A stretch of DNA of 64,000 nt from Chryseobacterium sp. ISL-80 (GCA_018613055.1 JAGGQZ010000009.1:186001-250000), one strand, 5' to 3'. Numbered from the stretch's first letter, positions 9,224 through 19,112 are shown. Translations and numbers: made by a program. The notes: generated from the letters alone by a model not told the origin.

Positions 9224-9760
9224 ATGGACCTGATCGATAAAGCATTGCAGATAGCATCCATGGCACATGAAGGCCAGTATCGGAAAAATACAAAAATCCC
9301 GTATATTTCTCATCCTGTTGCAGTAGGTATGATCCTTTTAGGAGCGGGTTATAGGAAGGAAATGGTTGCAGCCGGGATTCTTCATGATACTGTGGAAGAC
9401 ACCGATTTAAGCTTGGAGGATATTGAGCGAGAATTTGGAAAGGATATTGCTTTCCTGGTAGAAGGATGTTCAGAACCTGATAAATCTCTGTCCTGGGAAG
9501 AACGAAAGCAGCATACGATCGATTTTTTGAAAAATGCTCCTGAAGAGATCCGTGTGGTCGCTTGTGCTGACAAGCTCCACAATGTCCGATCGATCCGTCT
9601 TGATGCCGAAAAATCCGGAGAACAGGTGTGGAACAGATTCCGACGAGGCAAGGAGCAGCAGGAATGGTATTACAGGAATGTGATTGATAGTCTGGGAGAA
9701 GCTTCGAATTTCCCTCTTTTGGAACAATTGAAGATTGAAGTAGAGCAACTGTTCCAATAG
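9224..9760 (+). CDS. HD-domain hydrolase, RelA/SpoT hydrolase-like (MESH1-type small alarmone hydrolase candidate)
   Basis: About 178 residues, a stand-alone HD domain. Metal motifs: an early histidine in YISHPVAVG, the HD pair in ILHDTVEDT, and ADKLHNV near 115-120. The HDxxED form is typical of the (p)ppGpp hydrolase domain of Rel/SpoT and of small MESH1-like hydrolases, and no synthetase domain is attached. So hydrolysis of (p)ppGpp or a related nucleotide is a reasonable inference, not proven. The start is ATG 9224, with GGAGGA 7 bases upstream; a TTG at 9209 is an upstream in-frame alternative. Confidence 0.8.
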   Translation: MDLIDKALQIASMAHEGQYRKNTKIPYISHPVAVGMILLGAGYRKEMVAAGILHDTVEDTDLSLEDIEREFGKDIAFLVEGCSEPDKSLSWEERKQHTIDFLKNAPEEIRVVACADKLHNVRSIRLDAEKSGEQVWNRFRRGKEQQEWYYRNVIDSLGEASNFPLLEQLKIEVEQLFQ

Positions 9761-9914
9761 GAAGAGTACATAAAAGCTAATTTTTCACTAACTGAAGATG
9801 CCGGTTTAGATAAGGATGACATTTTAGGCAGAAAGCACCCTAACAGACAATAAAAGGGCACCAATCATTAGATTTGACGAGAAGCCATTTCAGTAATAGA
9901 AAGGGGACATTATA

Positions 9915-10289
9915 TTGAAATCACCAATTTTTAATAAAGTAAACAATGTATTCGTCCATGTTAGCAATCTGAAGGAATCCTCGGAGTGGTACTACAATCT
10001 GCTGGGAATTCCATTTGACCCTGAGAAGGTGGAATCACCTGTACATAATATCCCCGTTGCTTCTGAAACAGGATTAACTCTGGATGACCACACCTTTGAC
10101 CCAGGCTTTCAGTTAAAGCCTTCCGAGCATGTTTTGTTTAACTTGCTGGTGGATAACGTGGATAAAGCTTATGAATTTGTTGTTTCAAATGGAATTCCTG
10201 TTGTTAAAGAAATTGAGCGGATCGGCAATTTCGCGTATTTCAACTTCAAGGACCCGGACGGAAATGTTCTGATGATCTGTAATTGTTAA
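9915..10289 (+). CDS. VOC superfamily (glyoxalase/bleomycin-resistance fold) protein
   Basis: 124 residues. The opening VNNVFVHVSNLKESSEWYYN and the closing FAYFNFKDPDGNVLMICNC are the two beta-alpha-beta-beta-beta modules of a vicinal oxygen chelate protein. Family members are metal-dependent lyases, dioxygenases or antibiotic-binding proteins; the exact role cannot be told. TTG start with AAAGGGGA 7 bases upstream. Confidence 0.85.
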   Translation: MKSPIFNKVNNVFVHVSNLKESSEWYYNLLGIPFDPEKVESPVHNIPVASETGLTLDDHTFDPGFQLKPSEHVLFNLLVDNVDKAYEFVVSNGIPVVKEIERIGNFAYFNFKDPDGNVLMICNC

Positions 10290-10383
10290 GAGAATAAGAA
10301 TTTCCTATTCTGCTATTATTTACCGGGATTCACTTCATACAACCACGGGTAAAGATAGTTAATCCAATTAAGGAGTGAGAAAA

Positions 10384-10599
10384 ATGACGAAACTGAAACT
10401 GTCAAAAGAAGAGCTATTGGAGCAAATCCAAAATAGTCATGGCAACATAAGTATTTCGTCCATCTCCTCAACTGAAGAAGGGGAAGAGCTAATCGCCCTG
10501 GCCAAACATCTGGAATTAGAAGGCAGGATTGTATTAATGGAATATTGTCTGGATAAAAAGCCACTTTCTGTATCCCTAAAAACAAAAAAACCGGATTAA
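10384..10599 (+). CDS. Small hypothetical protein (71 residues)
   Basis: A short charged protein with an amphipathic N-terminal helix (KLSKEELLEQIQNS) and a second half LALAKHLELEGRIVLMEYCLDKKP that could form a small alpha/beta unit. Start chosen at ATG 10384 with TAAGGAG 8 bases upstream; the in-frame GTG at 10375 overlaps the ribosome site. Followed by its own terminator. Family not recognised. Confidence 0.7.
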   Translation: MTKLKLSKEELLEQIQNSHGNISISSISSTEEGEELIALAKHLELEGRIVLMEYCLDKKPLSVSLKTKKPD

Positions 10600-10613
10600 C
10601 GAATAGATTTCAA

Positions 10614-10640
10614 AGGCGGACTGCTGAAAAGGCAGTTCGT
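10614..10640 (+). terminator. Rho-independent terminator
   Basis: Arms CGGACTGC and GCAGTTCG (one G-T pair) followed by eight T. Confidence 0.88.
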
Positions 10641-10814
10641 CTTTTTTTTGTTCCTGGGCCTAATTGAGGAAAAAGCGTTAGTAACCGCTTCCTTTTAAAT
10701 TTTCTCAAAATTATGATTGACTGAATATTATATCTATATTATTATCGTCCTAATAGTTTTTTTCTTTCGTAAGACGAAGCGTTGAAGCGAAAAAGAAAAT
10801 GGAGGGGAATTATC

Positions 10815-12002
10815 ATGTCTCAATTATTAGCTTTGGTTATCGTAGTATTCATCTTATTAGTCGGCGATTTGGTTGCTGTCAGGACTAAGGCATGGATCCC
10901 ATCCATGTTCGTATCAGCTGTCTTGTTCCTGATTGGATACTGGACATTTTTCCCGAAAGAGATTGTCGCTCTCGCTGGAGTACCTTCCGCAGTAGCGGTA
11001 ATGATGATGTATTTATTAATCACAAATATGGGCACCTTGCTTTCGATCCGCGAGTTGAAGAATCAGTGGAAAACGATTGTGATCGCCCTGTCAGGTATTT
11101 TGGGAATTGTCGCAGTACTTTTGAGTGTAGGTACGCTGATCTTCGGATTCCAGACAATGGTTGTGGCCATACCACCATTGGTTGGCGGAGTGGTTTCCGC
11201 TTTGATCATGTCTGAAGGAGCGAAGGAAGCCGGCCTTGCGTCACTGTCTGTTTTTGCGATTGTCATTTACGTCATGCAAGGATTCGCTGGTTATCCATTG
11301 ACTTCGCTCGTTTTGAAAAAAGAAGGCAAGCGCCTATTGAAGCTTTATCGTGAGGGAGGCCTTGCATCCGCGGAAGTGGCCGCAACTGCTGAAGTGGCAC
11401 CTCCAGTAGAGCTGAAGCTTTTCAAAAGTATGCCAGAAAAATATAACACCGACTTTTTTAAGTTTTTCAGATTGTCTGTTGTTGCTTACCTAGCTTATCT
11501 AACATCCACACTTTTGGCACCGGTTGTCTCAGTAAGCCCATTCGTCCTGGCACTATTATTTGGCGTCATCGCAACAAGCGTGGGATTCTTGGAAAAGCAG
11601 GTTCTGCAAAAGGCAAACGGCTTTGGTATTGCAATCCTTGTATTGATGCTATTCATTTTCGATGGATTGAAACAGGCAACACCTGGGATGCTGCTTGAAA
11701 TTCTGGTACCGCTGATTGGTGCGATCGTCCTTGGGGTTGCCGGAATGTATATCTTCTCATTTGTTGTAGGCAAGATTTTAAAAGTAAGCAAAGAGATGGC
11801 TTTTGCCGTATCCCTTACAGCACTTTACGGATTCCCGGCTGATTATATCATCACGAACGAAGTCATCAATTCACTGACAGAAGATGAAAAAGAAAGAGAA
11901 GCACTCACAAGTCATATGCTTCCACCAATGCTAGTTGGCGGTTTCGTGACCGTTACAATCGTATCTGTTGTACTTGCAGGCATCTTCGTCGGATTCTTGT
12001 AA
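10815..12002 (+). CDS. Multi-pass membrane permease, first gene of an amidohydrolase operon
   Basis: About 395 residues with roughly ten hydrophobic helices and one charged cytoplasmic loop near the middle (KKEGKRLLKLYREGG then a Pro/Ala/Glu linker). GxP-type loops (PPLVGGVVSALIMSEGAKEAG and the symmetric FPADYIITNEVINS) recall sodium-coupled symporters with inverted repeats. I do not recognise a named family. Start set at ATG 10815, 8 bases after GGAGGGG; the upstream TTG at 10782 would include the ribosome site. The stop is 19 bases before a carbamoylase-like gene, so it probably imports the substrate of the two downstream hydrolases. Confidence 0.8.
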   Translation: MSQLLALVIVVFILLVGDLVAVRTKAWIPSMFVSAVLFLIGYWTFFPKEIVALAGVPSAVAVMMMYLLITNMGTLLSIRELKNQWKTIVIALSGILGIVAVLLSVGTLIFGFQTMVVAIPPLVGGVVSALIMSEGAKEAGLASLSVFAIVIYVMQGFAGYPLTSLVLKKEGKRLLKLYREGGLASAEVAATAEVAPPVELKLFKSMPEKYNTDFFKFFRLSVVAYLAYLTSTLLAPVVSVSPFVLALLFGVIATSVGFLEKQVLQKANGFGIAILVLMLFIFDGLKQATPGMLLEILVPLIGAIVLGVAGMYIFSFVVGKILKVSKEMAFAVSLTALYGFPADYIITNEVINSLTEDEKEREALTSHMLPPMLVGGFVTVTIVSVVLAGIFVGFL

Positions 12003-12021
12003 GAATTAGGAGGTAATTAGA

Positions 12022-13251
12022 TTGCTAGAATTAAAGGAACGGATTGAAGAGCATATAGAACAAATCAGTCAGTACACAGCAACTCCTGGCAAAGGAACGA
12101 CAAGGCTGACATACAGCAAGGAGGATCTGGAAACCCGCAACTATATAAAACAGAAAATGAAAGAGTCCGGACTCCAGGTGCGTGAGGATGGATTTGGCAA
12201 TATATTCGGGAAACTGGAAGGAAAGCATGCTGACGCACCAAGTGTGATGATTGGTTCCCATTTTGACTCTGTCCCTCACGGCGGTTCCTATGATGGTCCC
12301 GCCGGAGTCGTTGCAGCACTCGAGGTAGCAGCACTTTTTGCTAAAAATGGCTTGAAACCCAAGTATCCTTTGGAAGTCGTTGCATTGGTGGAGGAAGAGG
12401 GCGCAAGGTTTGGCGGAGGTTTGATGGGATCGCGCGGTATCGTTGGTCTTCTTGACGAGGACGAATTTAAGTTGCTAAAAGATCAGAATGGTATCTCAAC
12501 TATTGAAGCCATGACTGATATCGGACTAGATCCATCGCTTCCAAAGAAACGCGACCCAAAAACAATGAAAGCATTTCTGGAATTACATATCGAACAAGGA
12601 CCTATTTTAGAAGAAAAAGAGATTCCTATTGGTGTTGTGGAGGCCATTGTTGGCCTGACACAATTGGAGGTAACCGTAAAAGGGCAGGCAGGCCATGCCG
12701 GAACTACCCCGATGGATCGCCGGGCTGATGCACTTGTTACAGCGAGCAAAATCATCAGCCAGCTGCCAGAACTCGCAAGTGAAGAAGGAGAAGGCACGGT
12801 CATCACGACTGGGCGTTTGAATGTCTATCCGAACGGCGCCAATGTCATCCCGGATCAGGTTGTATTTTCTGTGGACATACGGTCTGGAAAGGAAGAGCAT
12901 GTCCTGAATGTCGTTGAAAAAACGAAAAATCTTGCAGCTTCGTTTATTGGAAATGGAATCAAAACCACGGTTGAGCAGCTATTGTATATCCAGCCAAAAG
13001 AATTGCATGAAGAAGTCCGCTCCCTTTTAAAAGAGAAAAGCGATGAGCTAGGTATTCCGTATTGTTCAATTAACAGCGGTGCTGGCCACGATGCAATGGT
13101 GTTATCCGATTTTACTGATGTTGGGATGCTGTTTATTCCAAGCAGGGCCGGACTCAGCCACTGTCCGGAAGAGTGGTCGGATTCAGAAGACATCGCAAGG
13201 GCCGTACAGATTTTTTACGAAACAGCGAAGACTTTAACGGAGGCGGAATGA
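12022..13251 (+). CDS. Zn-dependent N-carbamoyl-L-amino-acid / ureido-acid hydrolase (M20, AmaB/AllC-like)
   Basis: 409 residues. Metal and substrate motifs of the M20C hydantoinase/carbamoylase group are complete: GSHFDSVPHGGSYDGPAGV (about 77-95), EEEGARFGGGLMGSRGI (about 126-142), ELHIEQGPILEE, a dimerisation-domain motif GQAGHAGTTPMDRRADA, and the C-terminal GAGHDAM. Such enzymes cleave the carbamoyl group from N-carbamoyl-L-amino acids, ureido acids or allantoate. TTG start with AGGAGG. Sits between a permease and an M20 amidohydrolase, with a 4-bp ATGA overlap to the latter. Confidence 0.9.
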   Translation: MLELKERIEEHIEQISQYTATPGKGTTRLTYSKEDLETRNYIKQKMKESGLQVREDGFGNIFGKLEGKHADAPSVMIGSHFDSVPHGGSYDGPAGVVAALEVAALFAKNGLKPKYPLEVVALVEEEGARFGGGLMGSRGIVGLLDEDEFKLLKDQNGISTIEAMTDIGLDPSLPKKRDPKTMKAFLELHIEQGPILEEKEIPIGVVEAIVGLTQLEVTVKGQAGHAGTTPMDRRADALVTASKIISQLPELASEEGEGTVITTGRLNVYPNGANVIPDQVVFSVDIRSGKEEHVLNVVEKTKNLAASFIGNGIKTTVEQLLYIQPKELHEEVRSLLKEKSDELGIPYCSINSGAGHDAMVLSDFTDVGMLFIPSRAGLSHCPEEWSDSEDIARAVQIFYETAKTLTEAE

Positions 13252-14429
13252 TGATTAATCAAAAATTGAAAGAAGCGTTTCAGGAATATAAAGATGAACT
13301 AACCGATTTGCGCAGGAAGCTCCACAGCGAGCCGGAACTTTCCTGGGAGGAATACAAAACGACTGATTTTGTCTGTGACTATCTTGATGAGCTAGGCATC
13401 TCGTATCGTCGTACTGAACCGACCGGTGTGATTGCTGAAATCAAGGGCGGAAAGCCTGGAAAAACGGTCGCCTTAAGAGGGGATATGGATGCCTTATCCG
13501 TCGAAGAGCTGATTAAGGACTTGCCATACACTTCAAAGGAAGAAGGAAAAATGCACGCCTGCGGCCATGATGCCCATACGGCGATGCTAATGATTGCGGC
13601 AAAAGCGCTTAATGGGATCAAGGAAGAGCTTCCAGGCAATGTCCGCTTATTATTCCAGCCGGCGGAGGAAGTCGCCCAGGGAGCTAAGGCACTTGTTGAA
13701 CAAGGAGCAGTGGAAGGAGTCGACAACGTCTTCGGCATCCATATCTGGTCACAAATGCCGACCCATAAGGTCAGCTGCACACCAGGTCCATCCTTCGCTT
13801 CAGCCGATTTGTTCAAAGTTACATTTAAAGGGAAAGGCGGACACGGAGCGATGCCGCATGCATGCATTGATACCGCGATCGTCGCCTCATCATTTGTAAT
13901 GAATGTGCAATCCGTGGTGTCAAGAACGATCGATCCTCAGCAGGGCGCTGTGTTGACTGTTGGAAAAATGGTCGTAGGCACCCGTTTCAATGTCATTGCC
14001 GAGAATGCCGTGATTGAGGGAACGGTACGCTGCTTTGACCCGGCTGTACGTGACCACATTGAGTCGCAGCTAACGCATTATGCAGAAAACGTCGCTGCGG
14101 TGTTTGGCGCTGCCGCAAATGTAGAATATACTCGCGGTACACAGGCGGTCATCAATGACGAAGAAAGTGCACAGCTTGTCCAGAAAGTGGCTGCAGAGGC
14201 ATTCGGTGAGGATGTCATTTATCATGAAAAAACAACCATGGGCGGCGAGGATTTCAGCTTTTATCTTGATGAGGTGCCAGGCAGCTTTGCCCTGGTTGGC
14301 AGTGGCAATCCCGAAAAAGATACCGAGTGGGCCCACCATCATGGCAAATTCAATATCGATGAAGATGCATTGAGTACCGGTGCAGAACTTTACTCACAGT
14401 ATGCATGGGCATATTTGAATAAAAACTAA
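13248..14429 (+). CDS. M20 family amidohydrolase (N-acyl-L-amino-acid / hippurate hydrolase-like)
   Basis: 393 residues. Motifs GDMDALSVEE, HACGHDAHTAMLM, FQPAEE, GIHIWSQMP, GKGGHGAMPHACID and MGGEDFSFYLDEVPG are those of the HipO/AbgB-like M20D amidohydrolases that split N-acyl amino acids into fatty or aromatic acid and amino acid. The start is ATG 13248: the stop of the carbamoylase gene overlaps it (ATGA) and ACGGAGGCGG precedes it. With the carbamoylase and permease it makes a three-gene unit for taking up and deblocking N-substituted amino acids. The actual substrate is not determined by sequence. Confidence 0.9.
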   Translation: MMINQKLKEAFQEYKDELTDLRRKLHSEPELSWEEYKTTDFVCDYLDELGISYRRTEPTGVIAEIKGGKPGKTVALRGDMDALSVEELIKDLPYTSKEEGKMHACGHDAHTAMLMIAAKALNGIKEELPGNVRLLFQPAEEVAQGAKALVEQGAVEGVDNVFGIHIWSQMPTHKVSCTPGPSFASADLFKVTFKGKGGHGAMPHACIDTAIVASSFVMNVQSVVSRTIDPQQGAVLTVGKMVVGTRFNVIAENAVIEGTVRCFDPAVRDHIESQLTHYAENVAAVFGAAANVEYTRGTQAVINDEESAQLVQKVAAEAFGEDVIYHEKTTMGGEDFSFYLDEVPGSFALVGSGNPEKDTEWAHHHGKFNIDEDALSTGAELYSQYAWAYLNKN

Positions 14430-14432
14430 TAA

Positions 14433-14464
14433 AAGTGGAGATCCCTTACTGGGCTCTCCACTTT
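14433..14464. terminator. Bidirectional terminator between convergent genes
   Basis: Arms AAGTGGAGA and TCTCCACTT around GC-rich inner pairs, T-rich on the plus side and AAAA-flanked for the minus side. Serves the amidohydrolase operon and the small minus-strand gene. Confidence 0.8.
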
Positions 14465-14469
14465 CATTG

Positions 14470-14688
14470 TTATCTCTTTTTCTTTTTACCCGGATCCGCA
14501 GCCACGTTTGGCTTTGCTTTCGATTCAAGGGCCAGCTGCACATGGTAGGTCTTCTCATCCACTGCCAGAACGCTGGTAACCTTCCCTTTGCGCCCCTTGA
14601 TCCTCAGATCCTCCCCAACAGAAGGAACCTGCTGACGGAGCTGATTCAAAAGCTCATTCCTGTTTTCAAAAAAATGGACAACAAACAT
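14470..14688 (-). CDS. Small basic hypothetical protein (72 residues)
   Basis: Starts MFVVHFFENRNELLNQLRQQ, then a small beta segment GEDLRIKGRKGKVTSVLAVD with a KOW/SH3-like feel, and ends in a lysine-rich tail GKKKKR. Probably cytoplasmic, perhaps nucleic-acid binding, but no family is recognised. Its start faces the 52-bp repeat array, which fills the whole space up to the next gene. Confidence 0.65.
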   Translation of the reverse strand: MFVVHFFENRNELLNQLRQQVPSVGEDLRIKGRKGKVTSVLAVDEKTYHVQLALESKAKPNVAADPGKKKKR

Positions 14689-14812
14689 AGCAAATCACCT
14701 ATTTTCTATAGTATTAGCTTTCCTATCACTAACATATTGGCGGGATACTAGGTTTAGAACAGATTAATAGTTGGATTTTTGGTAGGATTGAATTATTGCG
14801 CAGGGGGAAGAA

Positions 14813-15975
14813 TTTAGATAGATATAGGTAGGAGTTCGGATGGGTTTTGAGATTGGAAGGGAAAAGCTGTCCGAAGTATGTTGAAGTTCGGACAGGTTTT
14901 GGGGTTGGAAGGGAAAAGCTGTCTGAAGTAGGCTCAAGTTCGGACAGGTTTTGGGGTTGGAAGCGTAAAGCTGTCCGAAGTAGGTGCAAGTTCGGACAGG
15001 TTTTGGGGTTGGAAGCGAAAAGTTGTCTGAAGTAGGCTCAAGTTCGGACAGCTTTTGGAGTTTGAAGGGAAAAGCTGTCCGAAGCAGGTGCAAGTTCGGA
15101 CAGCTTTTGGGGTTAGTTGCGTTAAGCTGTCCGAAGTAGGTGCAAGTTCGGACAGGTTTCGGGGTTGGAAGGGACAAGCTGTCCGAAGTAGGCGGAAGTT
15201 CGGACAGGTTTTAGGCTTGGATGCGTTAAGCTGTCTGAAGTAGGTGCAAGTTCGGATAGATTTTAGGGTTGGATGCGTTAAGCTGTCCGAAGTGGGTGCA
15301 AGTTCGGACAGGTTTCGGGGTTGGAAGGGACAAGCTGTCCGAAGTAGGCGGAAGTTCGGACAGGTTTTAGGCTTGGATGCGTTAAGCTGTCTGAAGTAGG
15401 CGGAAGTTCGGACAGCTTTTGGACTTGGAAGCGTAAAGCTGTCCGAAGTAGGTGCAAGTTCGGACAGGTTTCGGGGTAGGATGCGTTAAGCTGTCCGAAG
15501 TAGGCGGAAGTTCGGACAGCTTTTGGACTTGAATGCGTAAAGCTGTCTGAAGTAGGCGGAAGTTCGGACAGCTTTTGGACTTGAATGCGTAAAGCTGTCT
15601 GAAGTAGGTGCAAGTTCGGATAGATTTTGGTGCTATAAGCGAAAAGCTGTCAAAATACACGTGTAATCTTGACAAGTTGAGGGCCAACAAGCCTAAAGCT
15701 GTCAAAATAAAGACGTATTCTTGACAGGTTGAGCGCCAACAAGCTTAAAGCTGTCAAAATAAACGTGTAATCTTGACAGGTTGAGCGCCAACAAGCCTAA
15801 AGCTGTCAAAATAAAGGCGTATTCTTGACAGGTTGAGGGCCAACAAGCCTAAAGCTGTCAAAATAAAGACGTTATCTTGACAGGTTGAGGGCAACCGAGC
15901 CTAAAGCTGTCAAAATAAAGGCGTATTCTTGACAGGTTGAGGGCCATCAAGCGAAAAGCTGTCAAAAATAAGTCC
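14813..15975. repeat. Tandem array of 22 units with exact 52-bp period, each with an inverted repeat
   Basis: The anchor AGCTGTC occurs at 14865 and then every 52 bases to 15957 with no insertion or deletion (22 occurrences, the fourth with AGTTGTC). A degenerate unit that kept only its right half precedes it from 14813, and the last unit keeps only its left arm. Units 1-15 (type A) have arms AGCTGTCCGAA and TTCGGACAGCT (or GGT, AGA) around an 11-base loop, mostly GTAGGTGCAAG, GTAGGCGGAAG or GTAGGCTCAAG. Units 16-22 (type B, from 15645) have CTGTCAA with TTGACAG and a different interior. Both types share AGCTGTC at positions 1-7, GACAGGTT around 27-34 and AAGC near 45-48. It fills the gap between the divergent starts of the gene at 14470-14688 and the beta-glucosidase gene. 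It is not CRISPR: there are no unique spacers. Function unknown. Confidence 0.97.
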
Positions 15976-16007
15976 TATCACCGACCCTAATCTAGAAACC
16001 TAAATAA

Positions 16008-17468
<1,461 letters not shown>

Positions 17469-17474
17469 CTGTTT

Positions 17475-17506
17475 AAAAAGGCTGCAGACAAACGGCAGCC
17501 TTTTTT
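17475..17506 (+). terminator. Rho-independent terminator after GH1 gene
   Basis: AAAAAGGCTGC, an 8-base loop, GGCAGCC and six T. Confidence 0.92.
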
Positions 17507-17576
17507 CTGGTATAAAAAGAAAAACGAGTGATTTGTCGAACAATACTTTGTTAGTAATACACAAGGAGGAACAACA

Positions 17577-18125
17577 ATGTTTTTATACAAAATAGATGAC
17601 CAATTATCATTAAAGCAGGCAGAATTGAATGACGCAGAACGACTGTTTGAATTAACCGAAAGTGGTCGGGAATATATGAAAGAATGGCTGCCATGGCTTG
17701 ATTTTACAGTGACTGTGGATGATACAAGGGAGTTCGTCAAGGGCACGATGTTAGGTTATGCGGAAAACAGAAGCTTGACGACTGTGATTATATATAAAGG
17801 GGAAATAGTGGGTACGGCTGGATTTAACAGCATCAATTGGTCAAACAAAACAGCGTACATTGGCTATTGGCTCGGGCATGAATATCAGGGAAAAGGGATT
17901 ATGACCCGAGTGGCCAAGGGATTGACTGACTATGCTTTTCAACATCTAAAGTTAAATAAGGTCGAAATTCGGGCAGCCGATGAAAATAAAAAGAGCAGGA
18001 GTATTCCCGAACGTTTAGGTTTTGTGAAAGAAGGAAGGCTCAGACAGGCAGAATGGTTATACGACCATTATGTGGATCACATTGTATATGGCGTTTTAGC
18101 TGATGAGTGGGATAAACATCAATAA
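17577..18125 (+). CDS. GNAT N-acetyltransferase, RimJ/RimL-like
   Basis: 182 residues. The acetyl-CoA pyrophosphate loop is seen as HEYQGKGIMTR (about 101-111), followed by the helix and the strand KVEIRAADENKKSRSIPERLGF typical of RimL/YdaF-like acetyltransferases that modify protein N-termini or small amines. Ribosome site AAGGAGG. A second, unrelated GNAT gene follows after 27 bases, so the two probably share a transcript. Substrate unknown. Confidence 0.9.
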   Translation: MFLYKIDDQLSLKQAELNDAERLFELTESGREYMKEWLPWLDFTVTVDDTREFVKGTMLGYAENRSLTTVIIYKGEIVGTAGFNSINWSNKTAYIGYWLGHEYQGKGIMTRVAKGLTDYAFQHLKLNKVEIRAADENKKSRSIPERLGFVKEGRLRQAEWLYDHYVDHIVYGVLADEWDKHQ

Positions 18126-18152
18126 GTTTAAGGGCAGGGGGTTGGAGAGTAC

Positions 18153-19091
18153 ATGGATTTGAAAATGGCAGCCTTAACGTCAGAAAATTTTTCAGAGATT
18201 GTTAGAGTGGAAAATCCTAGCCTTCCCAATAAAAATATCCTACAAATATATGAAAAGAAGGCGACTAGTGAAACCATTTTGAAAAATGTTGGAGTCATCA
18301 CACCAAATGGCCAATTAGTTGGCTATGGAATGTTTGCAGCTGGACCATGGGATCCAATCTTGAAACCAGGATATGCAGAGGTTTCGATCAAAATCGATGA
18401 TGAATGGCATGGAAAGAGAATCGAGGGTTGGATATTAAAAGAGATTGAGGAACTTGCCTTGAAAAATAAAACCAAAGTTCTTCAGACTCAAATCCAGGAT
18501 ATTAATGAAGCTGAACTTGAATGGGCCAGAAAGGAAGGCTTTGAGATTTCCGGCCATATTTTCGAATCGCAATTGGATCTTTCTATTATTAAAACAGATT
18601 CATATAGTTCCCTCATTAATGAATTGACATCTTCAGGAATTAAGTTTACTACTTTGGCTGACTATCCCCCGGACCCATCGATTCAAGAGCGATTTTGGGA
18701 TTTGTGGTGGGAGCTGGCACAGGATGTTCCGGGCATGAGTGACAAGCCGCGCCCTGAAAATGAGCAAATGATCAATTTGACAAAGGATTATGATAAGAAG
18801 GGATTTATTCTGGCTGTGCAAGGTGGGGAGTGGGTGGCAATGTCCATGGTGCTTCAGGAAGCCGCGGGAACAGGGTATAACTCTATGACAGGCGTTCATC
18901 CTCAATACAGGGGGAGAGGCCTTGCAAAGGCAATTAAGGTTAAAGCAATTGAATATGCTTTACAAAATGGTATGAAGTTTCTCCGGACTAATAATGATTC
19001 AATAAATGAGCCTATGCTGGCTGTCAACCAGAGATTAGGTTATGAACAAAAGCCAGGTTTTTACATACTGACAAAACGATTAGACGATTAA
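18153..19091 (+). CDS. Double-domain GNAT acetyltransferase
   Basis: 312 residues holding two GNAT folds in tandem, about 5-150 and 165-312. The C-terminal one has the classical acetyl-CoA loop HPQYRGRGLAKAIK and the strand RTNNDSINEPMLAVNQRLGY; the N-terminal one has a degenerate loop (DDEWHGKRIEGWIL). Only the second is likely to be catalytic. ATG start with GGGGG-TTGGAG upstream. Probably co-transcribed with the GNAT gene before it. Confidence 0.87.
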   Translation: MDLKMAALTSENFSEIVRVENPSLPNKNILQIYEKKATSETILKNVGVITPNGQLVGYGMFAAGPWDPILKPGYAEVSIKIDDEWHGKRIEGWILKEIEELALKNKTKVLQTQIQDINEAELEWARKEGFEISGHIFESQLDLSIIKTDSYSSLINELTSSGIKFTTLADYPPDPSIQERFWDLWWELAQDVPGMSDKPRPENEQMINLTKDYDKKGFILAVQGGEWVAMSMVLQEAAGTGYNSMTGVHPQYRGRGLAKAIKVKAIEYALQNGMKFLRTNNDSINEPMLAVNQRLGYEQKPGFYILTKRLDD

Positions 19092-19112
19092 TGGTATAGG
19101 AGAGAGCTATAC

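Noticed and set aside
14764-15705. Long minus-strand ORFs across the 52-bp array (e.g. 137, 111 and 107 residues with PKPVRTCTYFGQL-like repeats)
   Set aside because: The period is not a multiple of three, so any open frame repeats every 156 bp by itself. They overlap each other in different frames, lack ribosome sites and are best explained by the DNA repeat.
14813-15975. CRISPR array
   Set aside because: Units follow directly with no unique spacers, the loop sequences are reused, and no cas genes are nearby.
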